Shown here: piece after piece, positions 54,926-63,599 of the stretch
Numbering within the stretch: the first letter of the stretch is position 1
How the letters are laid out: every line of letters starts with the position of its first letter
NCBI GenBank assembly: GCA_910583525.1
Contig: CAJTXL010000005.1
Coordinates: forward strand, 1 to 64,000
Direction of reading: 5' to 3'
Source: an uncultured Muribaculaceae bacterium
Lineage (GTDB): Bacteria > Bacteroidota > Bacteroidia > Bacteroidales > Muribaculaceae
Length of the DNA stretch: 64,000 nt
Program-made: the position numbers and the translations under genes
The notes under the pieces: model-generated
Told to the model about the DNA's origin: nothing
Databases searched by the model: none
The model's input: only the letters and a program-made list of their open reading frames with translations

Positions 54926-57025
54926 ATGGCAACCTTAGAGAAAATCAGAAACAAGTCGGTGCTGCTATTCGTAATAATAATAGTAGCGCTCCTTGCATTC
55001 ATCCTGGGTGACTTCCTGACCTCAGGACGCACCTATTTCGGGCATCCCACCACTGTAGCCAAAGCCGCCGGGGTGACTGTCGAGTACCAAGACTACCAGG
55101 CACGCCTGACCCAGGCCGGCGAACAGCTCCGCAACCAAGGCCGCGACTACAGCAACGACGTGCTCACACAAAACGTAGTGCAAGCCCTGCTCACAGAGCA
55201 ACTCCTCAAAAAAGAATATCAGGACCTCGGCATCAAAGTGACCGACGCCGAACTGACAGAAGCGATGACAGGCGAAATGCCCCACCCTGCCGCCGCACAG
55301 ATGATAGGCTACCTTTCGCAGCAGCTACAGCTCCCCGAGGCTTCGGGCCGCGCCGTATACGACGCAATGCAGAACCCGGCCAAATACGGGCTCAACCCCG
55401 AAATAGGCAACGAACTGCGCCGCATATGGGCAAACCAGGAGCAGGAACTCGAAGACGCCATGCTCAACCAAAAATTCATGAGCCTTGTCACCGGCCTGTT
55501 TACATACAACAAGCTCGATGCCCAAAGCTTCTACGACGATAACGCCACCACACGCCACATTGCATATGTAAGCAAAGACGCGAGCGCCGTAGCCGACGGC
55601 GACATCGACTTCTCCGACGCCGATGTCAAAGCTCTTTGGAACAAACAGAAAGCGAACTACCGCCTCGACGAAGAAACCCGCGAAATCGACTACATATACA
55701 TGCCCATCGAGCCTTCGCAGGCCGACCGCATTGCAGGCCAGCAGGCTGTCGAAAACGCCATCACAGAGCTTAACGCAAGCAACGGCACAGAAGCCGTAGC
55801 CTCGAACACACGCTTTGTAGTGTCTACAAGCAACGCTCCCCTCTCGGCCATCACCGACAGCAAGCTCAAAACATTCATCAACGAAAACGAAAAAGGACAG
55901 GCAAAACTGCTCAACCGCAACGGCGACACATACACCATAGCCAAACTGCTCGACGTAACCACCGGGATTGACTCTATCAACGTTTCAATCCTCCGCGCCA
56001 TCGACGGAACAAACCTCGACAGCATCACGGCAGTGCTCAACGGCGGTGCATCGTTCGCTTCGGTAAGCGACGGCGCCACAATCCAAGGTCAAGACAGCAT
56101 CTGGACTGCGCTCGAAGGCACCGGCATCGACGACAAGACCAAAAATGCCCTCGCCACAGCAACCGTAGGAAAAGCATTTATCCTCACCGACACCATTCAG
56201 GGTCAGCCCGTGAGCGCAGTCTACAAAGTCAACCGCCGCCACGCGCCCGTAAACTACTACGACATCGCTACAATCGAGTACACCGTCGACCCCTCGCAGG
56301 AAACTCTGACAGAGCTGTCGTCGAACCTTCGCACCTACATCAGCAACAACTCTTCGGCCGACGAATTCGCCAAAAACGCAGGCGATGCCGGATACTCGGT
56401 TCTCACCGACCAGGTGAGCGCTTCATCGACAGGCATTGGCAACGCACGCGACAGCCGACGCTTTGTAAAATGGGCGATGGATGCGAGAAAAGGACAAGTA
56501 TCGCCTATGATGCAGGACGACAAACAGAGCTACCTCATCGCAGTGGCCGTATCTGACATCTACGACGACTACATGCCCTACACAAGCCCGGCTATCAACA
56601 CCCAGCTGACAGCACAGGCACGCAACGCCAAGAAAGCCGACAAGCTCATGGCCGACTACGCCGGCAAAGCAAGCGACCTCGAAGGCTACGCAAAAGTGCT
56701 CGAAACCGAAGTGGCCGAAGGCAACGTAAACATAACATCGCCGGCACTGCTGAGCATCGGCATCAACGAAAGCGCGCTACAGGGTGCAATCGCCGCCGCT
56801 GAAAAAGGTAAACTCACAGGCCCCGTGAAAGGCAACCGCGGCATCCTCGTATTTGAAGTACGCGACATCAACACCGACAACCGTCCGTTCAACGTCGACG
56901 AATACGGCAGCCGCTTCAACCAGACGTTCGGCATCTCGCGCCGTCCGACTCCCCTGCCACTGCTCCTCGGCAGCGACAAGGTCGACAACCGCTCGCTCAA
57001 CTTCGTACAGGCGGTAGGCGAATAA
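54926..57025 (+). CDS. PpiD/SurA-like periplasmic peptidyl-prolyl isomerase
   Basis: The 699-residue protein has a short cytoplasmic start and one N-terminal anchor helix (about 12-31, VLLFVIIIVALLAFILGDF), then a SurA_N_3-type chaperone region up to about 230. Two parvulin-like domains appear at about 235-345 (YRLDEETREIDYIYMP) and 470-560 (KGQVSPMMQDDKQSYLIAV). It should help outer-membrane and secreted proteins fold after crossing the inner membrane, which fits a cell with SprA and many exported proteins. Only the overall layout supports PpiD rather than SurA. A terminator follows. Confidence 0.85.
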   Translation: MATLEKIRNKSVLLFVIIIVALLAFILGDFLTSGRTYFGHPTTVAKAAGVTVEYQDYQARLTQAGEQLRNQGRDYSNDVLTQNVVQALLTEQLLKKEYQDLGIKVTDAELTEAMTGEMPHPAAAQMIGYLSQQLQLPEASGRAVYDAMQNPAKYGLNPEIGNELRRIWANQEQELEDAMLNQKFMSLVTGLFTYNKLDAQSFYDDNATTRHIAYVSKDASAVADGDIDFSDADVKALWNKQKANYRLDEETREIDYIYMPIEPSQADRIAGQQAVENAITELNASNGTEAVASNTRFVVSTSNAPLSAITDSKLKTFINENEKGQAKLLNRNGDTYTIAKLLDVTTGIDSINVSILRAIDGTNLDSITAVLNGGASFASVSDGATIQGQDSIWTALEGTGIDDKTKNALATATVGKAFILTDTIQGQPVSAVYKVNRRHAPVNYYDIATIEYTVDPSQETLTELSSNLRTYISNNSSADEFAKNAGDAGYSVLTDQVSASSTGIGNARDSRRFVKWAMDARKGQVSPMMQDDKQSYLIAVAVSDIYDDYMPYTSPAINTQLTAQARNAKKADKLMADYAGKASDLEGYAKVLETEVAEGNVNITSPALLSIGINESALQGAIAAAEKGKLTGPVKGNRGILVFEVRDINTDNRPFNVDEYGSRFNQTFGISRRPTPLPLLLGSDKVDNRSLNFVQAVGE

Positions 57026-57049
57026 GCCGGAACTCCATAAACACCACAC

Positions 57050-57085
57050 CGGCCTCCGACGATTATCTCGACGGAGGCCGAACTT
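57050..57085 (+). terminator. Intrinsic terminator after the PpiD-like gene
   Basis: CGGCCTCCG (57050-57058) and CGGAGGCCG (57072-57080) form the stem, extended by CGA/TCG pairing inside, and AACTTTTAT follows. This gives a normal terminator shape. Confidence 0.7.
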
Positions 57086-57130
57086 TTATAATCCCACGGA
57101 AGTTATCAAGAAAACTACAACCCGACTGAT

Positions 57131-58336
57131 ATGCCCCAAGTATCACGCAGAGGCGACGAAATGCCGGCCTCACCCATACGACGCCTCGTTCCGCTTGCAA
57201 ACAAAGCCATCGAACGCGGAATAAAAGTCTACCGGCTCAACATCGGACAACCCGATGTGCCCACTCCGCCCGAAGCACTCGAAGCACTCAAGAAAATCGA
57301 CCGTACAGTGCTCGAATACAGTCCGTCGGAAGGACTGCTGTCGCTGCGAAAAAAACTGCGCCAATACTACAAGCGCTTCAACATCAATGTCGACGTCGAC
57401 GACATAATCGTCACTACCGGCGGCTCGGAGGCCGTTCTGTTCGCTTTCATGGCATGCCTCGACCCCGGCGACGAAATCATAGTGCCAGAACCTGCATACG
57501 CCAACTACATGGCTTTCGCCATATCGGCCGGAGCAAAAATTGTGACGATACCTTCGAGCATCGACGACGGCTTCGAACTGCCGCCGATAGAAAAGTTCGA
57601 AGAACTGATAACGCCGCGCACCAAAGGCATACTCATCTGCAACCCCAACAACCCGACCGGCTACCTCTACACGATGAAAGAGATGCTGCAGATACGCGAC
57701 CTGGTGCTGAAACACGACCTCTTCCTGTTCTCCGACGAGGTCTACCGCGAGTTCTGCTACACGGGAGCGCCGTATATATCGGCCTTCCACCTGCCCGGCA
57801 TCGAAGACAAGGTCGTGCTCATCGATTCCGTATCGAAACGCTACAACGAATGCGGCATCCGCATCGGAGCACTAATCACCAAGCACAAAGAGCTGAAAAA
57901 AAATGTCATGAAGTTCTGTCAGGCTCGTCTCAGTCCGCCCTTGCTCGGCCAACTTGTGGCCGAAGCTTCTATCGACACTCCGCAAGAGTACATGCTTGCC
58001 ACATACAACGAATATGTCGAACGCCGGAAATTCCTCATCGACCAGCTCAATAAAATACCGGGCTGCTATTCGCCCATCCCCATGGGCGCGTTTTACACAG
58101 TGGTGCGCCTGCCGGTCGACGATGCCGACAGTTTCTGCCGCTGGTGTCTCGAGGAATTCGAATACGAAGGCGAAACCGTATTCATGGCGCCGGCATCGGG
58201 CTTCTATACAACCCCGGGCATGGGGCGCGATGAAGTCCGCATGGCATACGTGCTGAAGAAAGAAGACCTCGCACGCGCAATGGTCGTGCTGCGCAAGGCC
58301 CTCGAAGCATACCCCGGACGAAAAACAGAATGCTGA
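57131..58336 (+). CDS. Class I PLP-dependent aminotransferase (aspartate aminotransferase-like)
   Basis: The 401-residue enzyme has the pyridoxal lysine Lys236 in DSVSKRYNECGIRIGA. Asp202 and Tyr205 (FLFSDEVYREF) and the NPNNPTG segment (171-177) hold the cofactor, and the arginine after NECGIRIGA fits class I. It transfers amino groups between amino acids and 2-oxo acids. Bacteroidales annotate very similar proteins as AspC, but the substrate is not certain from sequence. Its last 7 nt overlap the SpoU methyltransferase gene. Confidence 0.9.
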   Translation: MPQVSRRGDEMPASPIRRLVPLANKAIERGIKVYRLNIGQPDVPTPPEALEALKKIDRTVLEYSPSEGLLSLRKKLRQYYKRFNINVDVDDIIVTTGGSEAVLFAFMACLDPGDEIIVPEPAYANYMAFAISAGAKIVTIPSSIDDGFELPPIEKFEELITPRTKGILICNPNNPTGYLYTMKEMLQIRDLVLKHDLFLFSDEVYREFCYTGAPYISAFHLPGIEDKVVLIDSVSKRYNECGIRIGALITKHKELKKNVMKFCQARLSPPLLGQLVAEASIDTPQEYMLATYNEYVERRKFLIDQLNKIPGCYSPIPMGAFYTVVRLPVDDADSFCRWCLEEFEYEGETVFMAPASGFYTTPGMGRDEVRMAYVLKKEDLARAMVVLRKALEAYPGRKTEC

Positions 58337-58866
58337 TGCAGAAAAAGACAATATTCGACATGGGGCGCGACACCGTCGAGCAATTCAAGGCGCGCAGAAA
58401 AATGCCCGTCACAGTGGTGCTCGACAATGTCCGTTCGCTCAACAATATAGGTTCCATCTTCCGCACCGCCGACGGCTTTGCATGCGCCGAAGTGGCGCTT
58501 TGCGGCATATCGGCCACTCCGCCATCGCCCGAGATACACAAAACGGCGCTCGGAGCCGAAGACTCGGTCGAATGGCGCTATTTCGGCGACACAGCAGAAG
58601 CCATTGCCGCGCTGCGTGCCGAAGGCTACGCAATCGTATGCCTCGAACAAGTGAAAGGAAGCATAAACCTAAAGGATTTCATCCCTGAAAAGGACAAAAA
58701 ATATGCCTTGGTCGTAGGCAATGAGGTCGACGGTGTCGACCAAAGCATCGTCGACACATGCGATATATGCCTCGAAATCCCCCAAAGCGGCACAAAGCAC
58801 TCGCTAAACGTGTCGGTATCGACGGCCATATGCCTGTGGGAATTTTACAGGCATCTTTATGATTAA
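58330..58866 (+). CDS. TrmH/SpoU-family RNA 2'-O-methyltransferase
   Basis: This 178-residue SPOUT enzyme has the three family motifs: DNVRSLNNIGSIFRTADG (motif 1, with Asn and Arg for catalysis), ALVVGNEVDGV (motif 2) and IPQSGTKHSLNVSVSTAI (motif 3). They build the SAM-binding knot. It probably methylates a ribose in tRNA or rRNA; there is no RNA-binding extension, so the target is unknown. It overlaps the aminotransferase gene by 7 nt and ends 4 nt inside the convergent membrane protein gene. Confidence 0.88.
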   Translation: MLMQKKTIFDMGRDTVEQFKARRKMPVTVVLDNVRSLNNIGSIFRTADGFACAEVALCGISATPPSPEIHKTALGAEDSVEWRYFGDTAEAIAALRAEGYAIVCLEQVKGSINLKDFIPEKDKKYALVVGNEVDGVDQSIVDTCDICLEIPQSGTKHSLNVSVSTAICLWEFYRHLYD

Positions 58867-59456
58867 CGCCGTCGGGGCGAGTGCACATCGAGCCGCAGGC
58901 CGCGGCGTTTCAGCACCGCCATGCCCAATGCACCTTCTTCGAGACGCAGGTTGAGGGTATCGCCTACATGCAGACGCCTGTACTGCTCGGCACGCACCGA
59001 AATGGACTTGCGGCGTCCGTCGGCAAAACGGATTTCGGCAAAATACACCTTATATGCTTCTCCGCGCCCGTAGGTGCGACGCGATATGCGTTTTGTATGA
59101 TGGCGCGTCTCTGTATAGAGGCGTTCGACAGGAACACACTCCTCATGCAAAGTAGACGCAGACGAACAAAAGAAATTGACCGCATAAAGCGACGCCAGCA
59201 CGACGCCGGCACACACCGCCGACGCTGTCGCATAATTGACGGCACGCGAAGCAAAGCCTGTCAACAGCCCGAACGCGCGCCGCGTGACAATGCCCAACAA
59301 AAGACCTGCCACAGCCCCGAAGCCGACCGTTATATACGGACTGACAAGTGTGTCGCCATGTATGGCATAAGCGATGCCATAACACATAAGAGTCCCACCG
59401 GCCAAAGCCGCGCATATGAAGCCGCGGCCAATTCCGCCGTTCTTTTTGTTGCCCAT
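58863..59456 (-). CDS. Small membrane protein of unknown function
   Basis: The start at 59456 gives 197 residues and fits a -7 element at 59483-59490; the frame's earlier ATG at 59504 lies upstream of that promoter. Three hydrophobic segments (about 10-29, 37-57 and 72-92) are followed by a basic soluble domain of about 95 residues, rich in Arg, His and Tyr (RLYTETRHHTKRISRRTYGR). It ends in a basic tail. I recognise no family. It converges with the methyltransferase gene, overlapping by 4 nt. Confidence 0.6.
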   Translation of the reverse strand: MGNKKNGGIGRGFICAALAGGTLMCYGIAYAIHGDTLVSPYITVGFGAVAGLLLGIVTRRAFGLLTGFASRAVNYATASAVCAGVVLASLYAVNFFCSSASTLHEECVPVERLYTETRHHTKRISRRTYGRGEAYKVYFAEIRFADGRRKSISVRAEQYRRLHVGDTLNLRLEEGALGMAVLKRRGLRLDVHSPRRR

Positions 59457-59490
59457 AAACTCGATTTTGACTAAATTTGCGGCAAAATTA
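59449..59490. promoter_or_regulatory. Face-to-face -7 elements of two divergent promoters
   Basis: On the plus strand TTG (59449-59451), 20 nt and TAAATTTG (59472-59479) can drive the M48 protease gene. On the minus strand TAATTTTG (59490-59483) can drive the small membrane protein gene; its -33 is weak. The two -7 elements are 3 nt apart, so RNA polymerase could serve only one at a time. Confidence 0.6.
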
Positions 59491-59522
59491 CAAATTAATT
59501 TCAAGACTTACCTATATCTCCT

Positions 59523-60323
59523 ATGAAACCATCATTCAAACTCATTGCAGCAATCATCTGCATATTGGCGGCCATGCCCTCGCATGCACAATTCAATCTC
59601 CGCAAGGCCGTAAGCGGAGCAACCAAAGCCGTTCAGGCATTTACCCTCTCCGACGAACAGATGGCGGCATACGTCAAAGAATCAATCGACTGGATGGACA
59701 AGAACAACCCCGTCCTGCCCGACGACGACCCCTACACAATCCGTCTGAAGAAACTCACCGAAGGCATAACCGACGCCGACGGCATACCCTTGAACTTCAA
59801 AGTCTACAACGTCATCGACATCAACGCCTTCGCATGCCCCGACGGAAGCGTGCGTGTGTTCTCATCGCTTATGGACATTATGAACGATGACGAACTCATG
59901 GGCATAATCGGCCATGAAATAGGCCATGTCATGAAACGCCACTCCAAAAACGCATTCCGCACCGAACTGCTCACCGGCGCCGTAAAAGATGCCGTAGCAT
60001 CGACAGGCGGCACGGCGGCAGCCCTCACAGAGTCGCAGCTCGGAACGCTGGGACAGTCGCTGCTCAACGCCAAATACTCGCAGAAACAAGAGAAAGAAGC
60101 CGACGACTGCGGCTACGACTTCCTCAAGGCCAACGGCCGCAACCCCTGGGGCATGGTCATGGCATTCGAGAAATTCCTCGACATGGAAAGCGGCGCTAAA
60201 ACAAGCTACGTGCAGAAAATGTTCTCCTCACACCCCGAAACGAAAGACCGCATCAAACGCATGACCGAACGTTGCAACAAAGACCGCATCGAACGTCCGG
60301 CCGCATCAACTCCAGCCAAATAA
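59523..60323 (+). CDS. Secreted M48-family metalloprotease
   Basis: The 266-residue protein has a signal peptide (MKPSFKLIAAIICILAAMPSHAQ, cleaved near residue 22). The zinc motif HEIGH is at His131, Glu132 and His135, and the third ligand is Glu192 in EKEADDCGYDF. This is the LoiP/YcaL-like group of periplasmic proteases that check outer-membrane protein assembly. The usual lipobox is absent, so it is probably soluble. A terminator follows. Confidence 0.9.
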   Translation: MKPSFKLIAAIICILAAMPSHAQFNLRKAVSGATKAVQAFTLSDEQMAAYVKESIDWMDKNNPVLPDDDPYTIRLKKLTEGITDADGIPLNFKVYNVIDINAFACPDGSVRVFSSLMDIMNDDELMGIIGHEIGHVMKRHSKNAFRTELLTGAVKDAVASTGGTAAALTESQLGTLGQSLLNAKYSQKQEKEADDCGYDFLKANGRNPWGMVMAFEKFLDMESGAKTSYVQKMFSSHPETKDRIKRMTERCNKDRIERPAASTPAK

Positions 60324-60344
60324 GGCATCTCCACAGCACACGCG

Positions 60345-60378
60345 AGAGGGCCTCGGCAACACGTCCGAAGCCCTCTTG
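60345..60378 (+). terminator. Terminator-like hairpin after the M48 gene
   Basis: GAGAGGGC-CTCGG and CCGAAGCCCTCT pair around an 8-nt loop (arms about 60344-60356 and 60365-60376), with one or two mismatches. It ends the protease transcript, and the next promoter region follows directly. Confidence 0.6.
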
Positions 60379-60429
60379 CCGTATAATGGAAAAAGTGCGG
60401 CGAATGGGCTATCATTCAGGAAAAATGTC

Positions 60430-60437
60430 TAACTTTG
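60430..60437 (+). promoter_or_regulatory. Candidate -7 element for the DUF4840 gene
   Basis: TAACTTTG matches TAnnTTTG about 53 nt before the start at 60490. No TTG or TTTG is seen at the -33 distance, so it is a partial match. Confidence 0.45.
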
Positions 60438-60489
60438 TAGCCGTAGCGGCCAAGGTCGTTCTGTAAGAATTAAAAGAAAACAACAAGGT

Positions 60490-61047
60490 ATGAAACCAAA
60501 AATCACAACCATTCTATTTATCGCTTTGATGTTCATCACCGCCTGCAATAAAGATGAACCTAAGTTTTCGTCAGCCGAAATCCAAAAAGCGCTTTTTGAG
60601 CTGAAAGGCACATACCATGGAGAGATTAGTGTTTCATATTATCATGGCAACACGATATCAGAAGGCCTCAAGTGCAAGGTGGTGTCAAAAGATTCTTTGA
60701 CCATCAACATGGATTTAGAGCCTATGGCATCCGCCATAGCAGACGACGCCATAGCATCACGGCTGCGCGAAATAGGAAAAGTTCAAGTCAAGGCCGCCTA
60801 TGATTTTTTACAGATGGACAATGCCGTATACAATTTCGTGCTGCTCCCCGACGATGTGGTTTGCCTTGGCGGATATGGCGCCCCGGCAAGCATCAGGATA
60901 GTTTTCGCCAAGAACTTCGGTGGCGATGCCGTTTACCCGAACCACGAAATCATATTCAATCTGTCGCCTACAGAGCTATGGGTCGGCGATAAAAAATGCG
61001 AGCAGTTTCCACAGCTCGTATATCATTTCATAGGCTCTTACGAATAA
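60490..61047 (+). CDS. DUF4840-type lipoprotein
   Basis: The 185-residue protein has a lipoprotein signal (MKPKITTILFIALMFITAC, Cys19). The mature domain is a beta-rich fold starting LKGTYHGEISVSYYHGN, in keeping with DUF4840, a family of Bacteroidales lipoproteins of unknown function. Codon use is richer in A and T than in the genes before it, as in everything that follows to the window end. Its stop is 16 nt from that of the convergent LRR gene. Confidence 0.68.
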   Translation: MKPKITTILFIALMFITACNKDEPKFSSAEIQKALFELKGTYHGEISVSYYHGNTISEGLKCKVVSKDSLTINMDLEPMASAIADDAIASRLREIGKVQVKAAYDFLQMDNAVYNFVLLPDDVVCLGGYGAPASIRIVFAKNFGGDAVYPNHEIIFNLSPTELWVGDKKCEQFPQLVYHFIGSYE

Positions 61048-61062
61048 AATGCCCGTGGTCTA

Positions 61063-62124
61063 TCATTCTATAGGCAAGATTTCAGAGAAACAATCCCGGT
61101 AAGTCCAAGCCTGATAGATTGGAAGTGCGTCGGGTCTCACATATGCCTTTGGAGTGCCCGAAAACGCATCATAATCCAAATTAGGCGGAGTCATGCCTAA
61201 AAATTTTACGGTTTTCAAGTTATCGCATTCCTTAAATGCTTCAGAACCTATATTTGTCAGCGATTCGGGAAATTCTACGTTCTGCAATGTTCTACAAGCG
61301 TAAAAAGCACCTTCCCTGATGTAGGTCAGTGACTTTGAAAAAGCTACATTTTTTAAGGATACGCAACCGCCAAAAGCATACTCGTCTATTGTTGTCAGCG
61401 TCTTGGGGAAATCCAATGCCAGCAATAAGGGACAATCTCTAAAAGCAAACTTGCGAATAGCAATAAGCCCATCGGGAAAATCCACTCTCCGCAACGACCG
61501 ACAGCCGCCAAAAGCATTATACTCAATAGATATCGCAGCCTTGGGCAAATGCAACTCCTGCAATGAGGCACATCCATAGAACGCATAGGCGTCAATCATT
61601 GTAAGCGCTTCAGGAAAATCAAAACTCTGCAAGGACGAACAGCGGCGAAAAGCAGAACAGCCAATGTCTTTCACTCCATTAGGGACGTACAACTCCAGTA
61701 GGCAGACGCAATCCGAAAAAGCAGAATCTTCTATGTCTGTCAGCGTCTCAGGCAATACAAGCGAAGTCATTCTTGCTCCGAAAAAGGCTGCATATCTGAT
61801 TATTTTTGTTTTATACGTTGTACCGTTGATAGTGACAAAGGCATACAACCTCGGGATGTCAGGCAATTGGTCTTTATCGTATCCTATAATCCAAAGATGT
61901 GAATCGTCAATCTCATATTTCACAAAATCGAGCATAAACGTAGTACCATCGATTTGTGAATACACGGCACCGTTCGATGCCGTGCCATCGGCATTTATCG
62001 TGACCGACAGATTTGCTTCAGGATTGGTGTAGTCGGGTTCGTCCTCACATGCGCACAAGCAGCATATGGCAACGAATACAACGAACAGTTTTAGGAACCT
62101 CGGCATGGACATTACATTTTTCAT
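61063..62124 (-). CDS. BspA-type leucine-rich-repeat lipoprotein
   Basis: I choose the ATG at 62124, which gives 353 residues and a lipoprotein signal (MKNVMSMPRFLKLFVVFVAI, lipobox LCAC, Cys26). The frame extends to 62295 but that extension lacks a signal and would run into the divergent promoter at 62288. After a small beta domain (about 35-100), about nine repeats of 23 residues follow the form L-P-x-x-L-x-x-I-x-x-x-A-F-x-x-C-x-x-L, the LRR_5/BspA class. Such proteins bind host or microbial surfaces. The gene is A+T-rich and faces away from the STAS/GHKL operon. Confidence 0.82.
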   Translation of the reverse strand: MKNVMSMPRFLKLFVVFVAICCLCACEDEPDYTNPEANLSVTINADGTASNGAVYSQIDGTTFMLDFVKYEIDDSHLWIIGYDKDQLPDIPRLYAFVTINGTTYKTKIIRYAAFFGARMTSLVLPETLTDIEDSAFSDCVCLLELYVPNGVKDIGCSAFRRCSSLQSFDFPEALTMIDAYAFYGCASLQELHLPKAAISIEYNAFGGCRSLRRVDFPDGLIAIRKFAFRDCPLLLALDFPKTLTTIDEYAFGGCVSLKNVAFSKSLTYIREGAFYACRTLQNVEFPESLTNIGSEAFKECDNLKTVKFLGMTPPNLDYDAFSGTPKAYVRPDALPIYQAWTYRDCFSEILPIE

Positions 62125-62287
62125 GGCAAATACGACGGTTATCAAAATAAAACACAACAGCGCGCCTTCGGTCATCTGCGTGAGGCGTCTGCCCCACAAA
62201 GTTCTACAATTATTTTGGAAATAGCAAATAAAAGCGGAATCACCGTTGTTTACAACGGCACGCCGGCAATTGCTCACGCACAGAAAA

Positions 62288-62319
62288 TTTGTCAATATGA
62301 TAATTTCTTGCTACATTTG
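62288..62319 (+). promoter_or_regulatory. Consensus promoter for the STAS/GHKL-STAS-PIN operon
   Basis: TTTG at 62288-62291, a 20-nt spacer and TACATTTG at 62312-62319 make a full match. Transcription would start near 62327, 27 nt before the ATG at 62354. This excludes the frame's earlier start at 62246 and shows that the operon is its own transcription unit. Confidence 0.78.
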
Positions 62320-62353
62320 CAGACATTCCACCGAAAAAAAACAGAACAAGGCT

Positions 62354-63247
62354 ATGTATCACGTCATTTTATCGAAAACTATTTTGACTGATGTCTCCGG
62401 CTATCAGCATTTGGTCGATATTTATGACGAGATAAACAAGCAGGCAGACAACGAAGTAACATTGCATTTCAATCTATGCGAGCAATTCGACGCCAATCTA
62501 TCGGCCGTACTTGGCTCTATACTTGACGATTTAAAATCAAAAGGGTACACCCTTTGGCTATCACATCCGAGAAGCGCTCAAGTAAGAGACAATCTCTCAA
62601 GGAACAATTTTTTCAGTGCCTTCAACCCAAAATATATCCCTGAAGACACTGAGAATTTTATCGAATACAAGAGGTTCATCCCAGAAGATGGCGACGAGTT
62701 CAAATCGTATATCGACACTCAATTGATGCACAAACAGAAATTTCCCTCACATACGCAAAAAGCCGGGCGCTTAATACAAGAAAGCATAATGGAAATTTTT
62801 GTCAATGCCGTTTCTCACGGCGAATGCTCTTACGTCTACTCTTGCGGAGAATACGACAAAACAAAAAAGCCGCCATGCCTCGACATGACCATAGTTGACC
62901 GAGGGCATTCCATCCCCTTCAATGTCAATAGATTTATTACACACCGTAATTGTTCGGCATTATCGCACTGCCAGGCTATACGATGGGCACTTGAAGACGG
63001 GAATACCACAAAAGACATACCCGGCGGACTGGGGCTATCCACTTTGATGGATTTTTTACGGCTCAACCAAGGTGCCATGCAAATTGTTTCAGGCTTAGGA
63101 ATGGTTGAATACCGCAACAATCAACTGACCGACTATGAATTGTCAAAATCATTTGATGGTACGATAGTCAACATGGAGTTCAATTTTGACGACGACAAAA
63201 ACTACCGTTTGGCAAACGAACAGGTAGATTTGTCAGATTTACTTTAG
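62354..63247 (+). CDS. STAS-like plus GHKL-type ATPase protein
   Basis: From 62354 the protein has 297 residues. The first 95 or so look like a STAS-like domain (FDANLSAVLGSILDDLKSKG, then NNFF). The rest carries a GHKL ATP-binding fold: N-box ESIMEIFVNAVSHGE with Glu147, Asn151 and His155; a G1-box-like TIVDRGHSIPF with Asp182 and Gly184; and a G2 box PGGLGLSTLM (223-232). The N-box most resembles anti-sigma kinases of the SpoIIAB/RsbW kind rather than sensor kinases. No sensor or transmembrane segment is present. A stand-alone STAS-like gene follows after 4 nt and a PIN-like gene after that. Whether it phosphorylates the STAS partner is inference. Confidence 0.75.
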   Translation: MYHVILSKTILTDVSGYQHLVDIYDEINKQADNEVTLHFNLCEQFDANLSAVLGSILDDLKSKGYTLWLSHPRSAQVRDNLSRNNFFSAFNPKYIPEDTENFIEYKRFIPEDGDEFKSYIDTQLMHKQKFPSHTQKAGRLIQESIMEIFVNAVSHGECSYVYSCGEYDKTKKPPCLDMTIVDRGHSIPFNVNRFITHRNCSALSHCQAIRWALEDGNTTKDIPGGLGLSTLMDFLRLNQGAMQIVSGLGMVEYRNNQLTDYELSKSFDGTIVNMEFNFDDDKNYRLANEQVDLSDLL

Positions 63248-63251
63248 AGAT

Positions 63252-63599
63252 ATGATGAAAATTACTATAGCCGACGAAGTGACACTGAACCAAGGCGTAA
63301 CGCCCGAAGAAGGGCGTCCTATCAGTGAGCGTATTTATGCCAGCCTCAAAGAGGGCAAACCAGTCGTACTTGATTTCGACAGAATGCAATTGATTACGAC
63401 TGCTTTCCTTAATGTTGTCATTGGAACTCTTTACAAAGATTTCAGCAGCGAAGACCTCAAAAAGCTCCTGTCATTCGAAAACCTTACCGAGGGCATCGCC
63501 ATGCGCATTAAGCGAGTAACCGACAACGCGAAATTGTTTTACGAAAACCCGGAGCAATTTCAGAAAAATGTAGACTCTGCAATATATGGCAACGGTTGA
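63252..63599 (+). CDS. Stand-alone STAS-like (DUF4325-type) protein
   Basis: The 115-residue protein (or 114 from the second ATG) follows the STAS-like order of strands and helices: PVVLDFDRMQLITTAFLNVV at about 37-56 is the core, where Thr49 and Thr50 lie near the place of the phosphorylated serine in SpoIIAA-type proteins. The ending FENLTEGIAMRIKRVTDNA fits DUF4325. It has no enzyme motif. The gene stands 4 nt after the GHKL gene and overlaps the PIN-like gene by 14 nt, which points to translational coupling of all three. Confidence 0.75.
   Translation: MMKITIADEVTLNQGVTPEEGRPISERIYASLKEGKPVVLDFDRMQLITTAFLNVVIGTLYKDFSSEDLKKLLSFENLTEGIAMRIKRVTDNAKLFYENPEQFQKNVDSAIYGNG

Noticed and set aside
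62125..62295. Longer N-terminus for the LRR lipoprotein
   Set aside because: It would hide the lipoprotein signal inside the protein and overlap the divergent promoter at 62288-62319.
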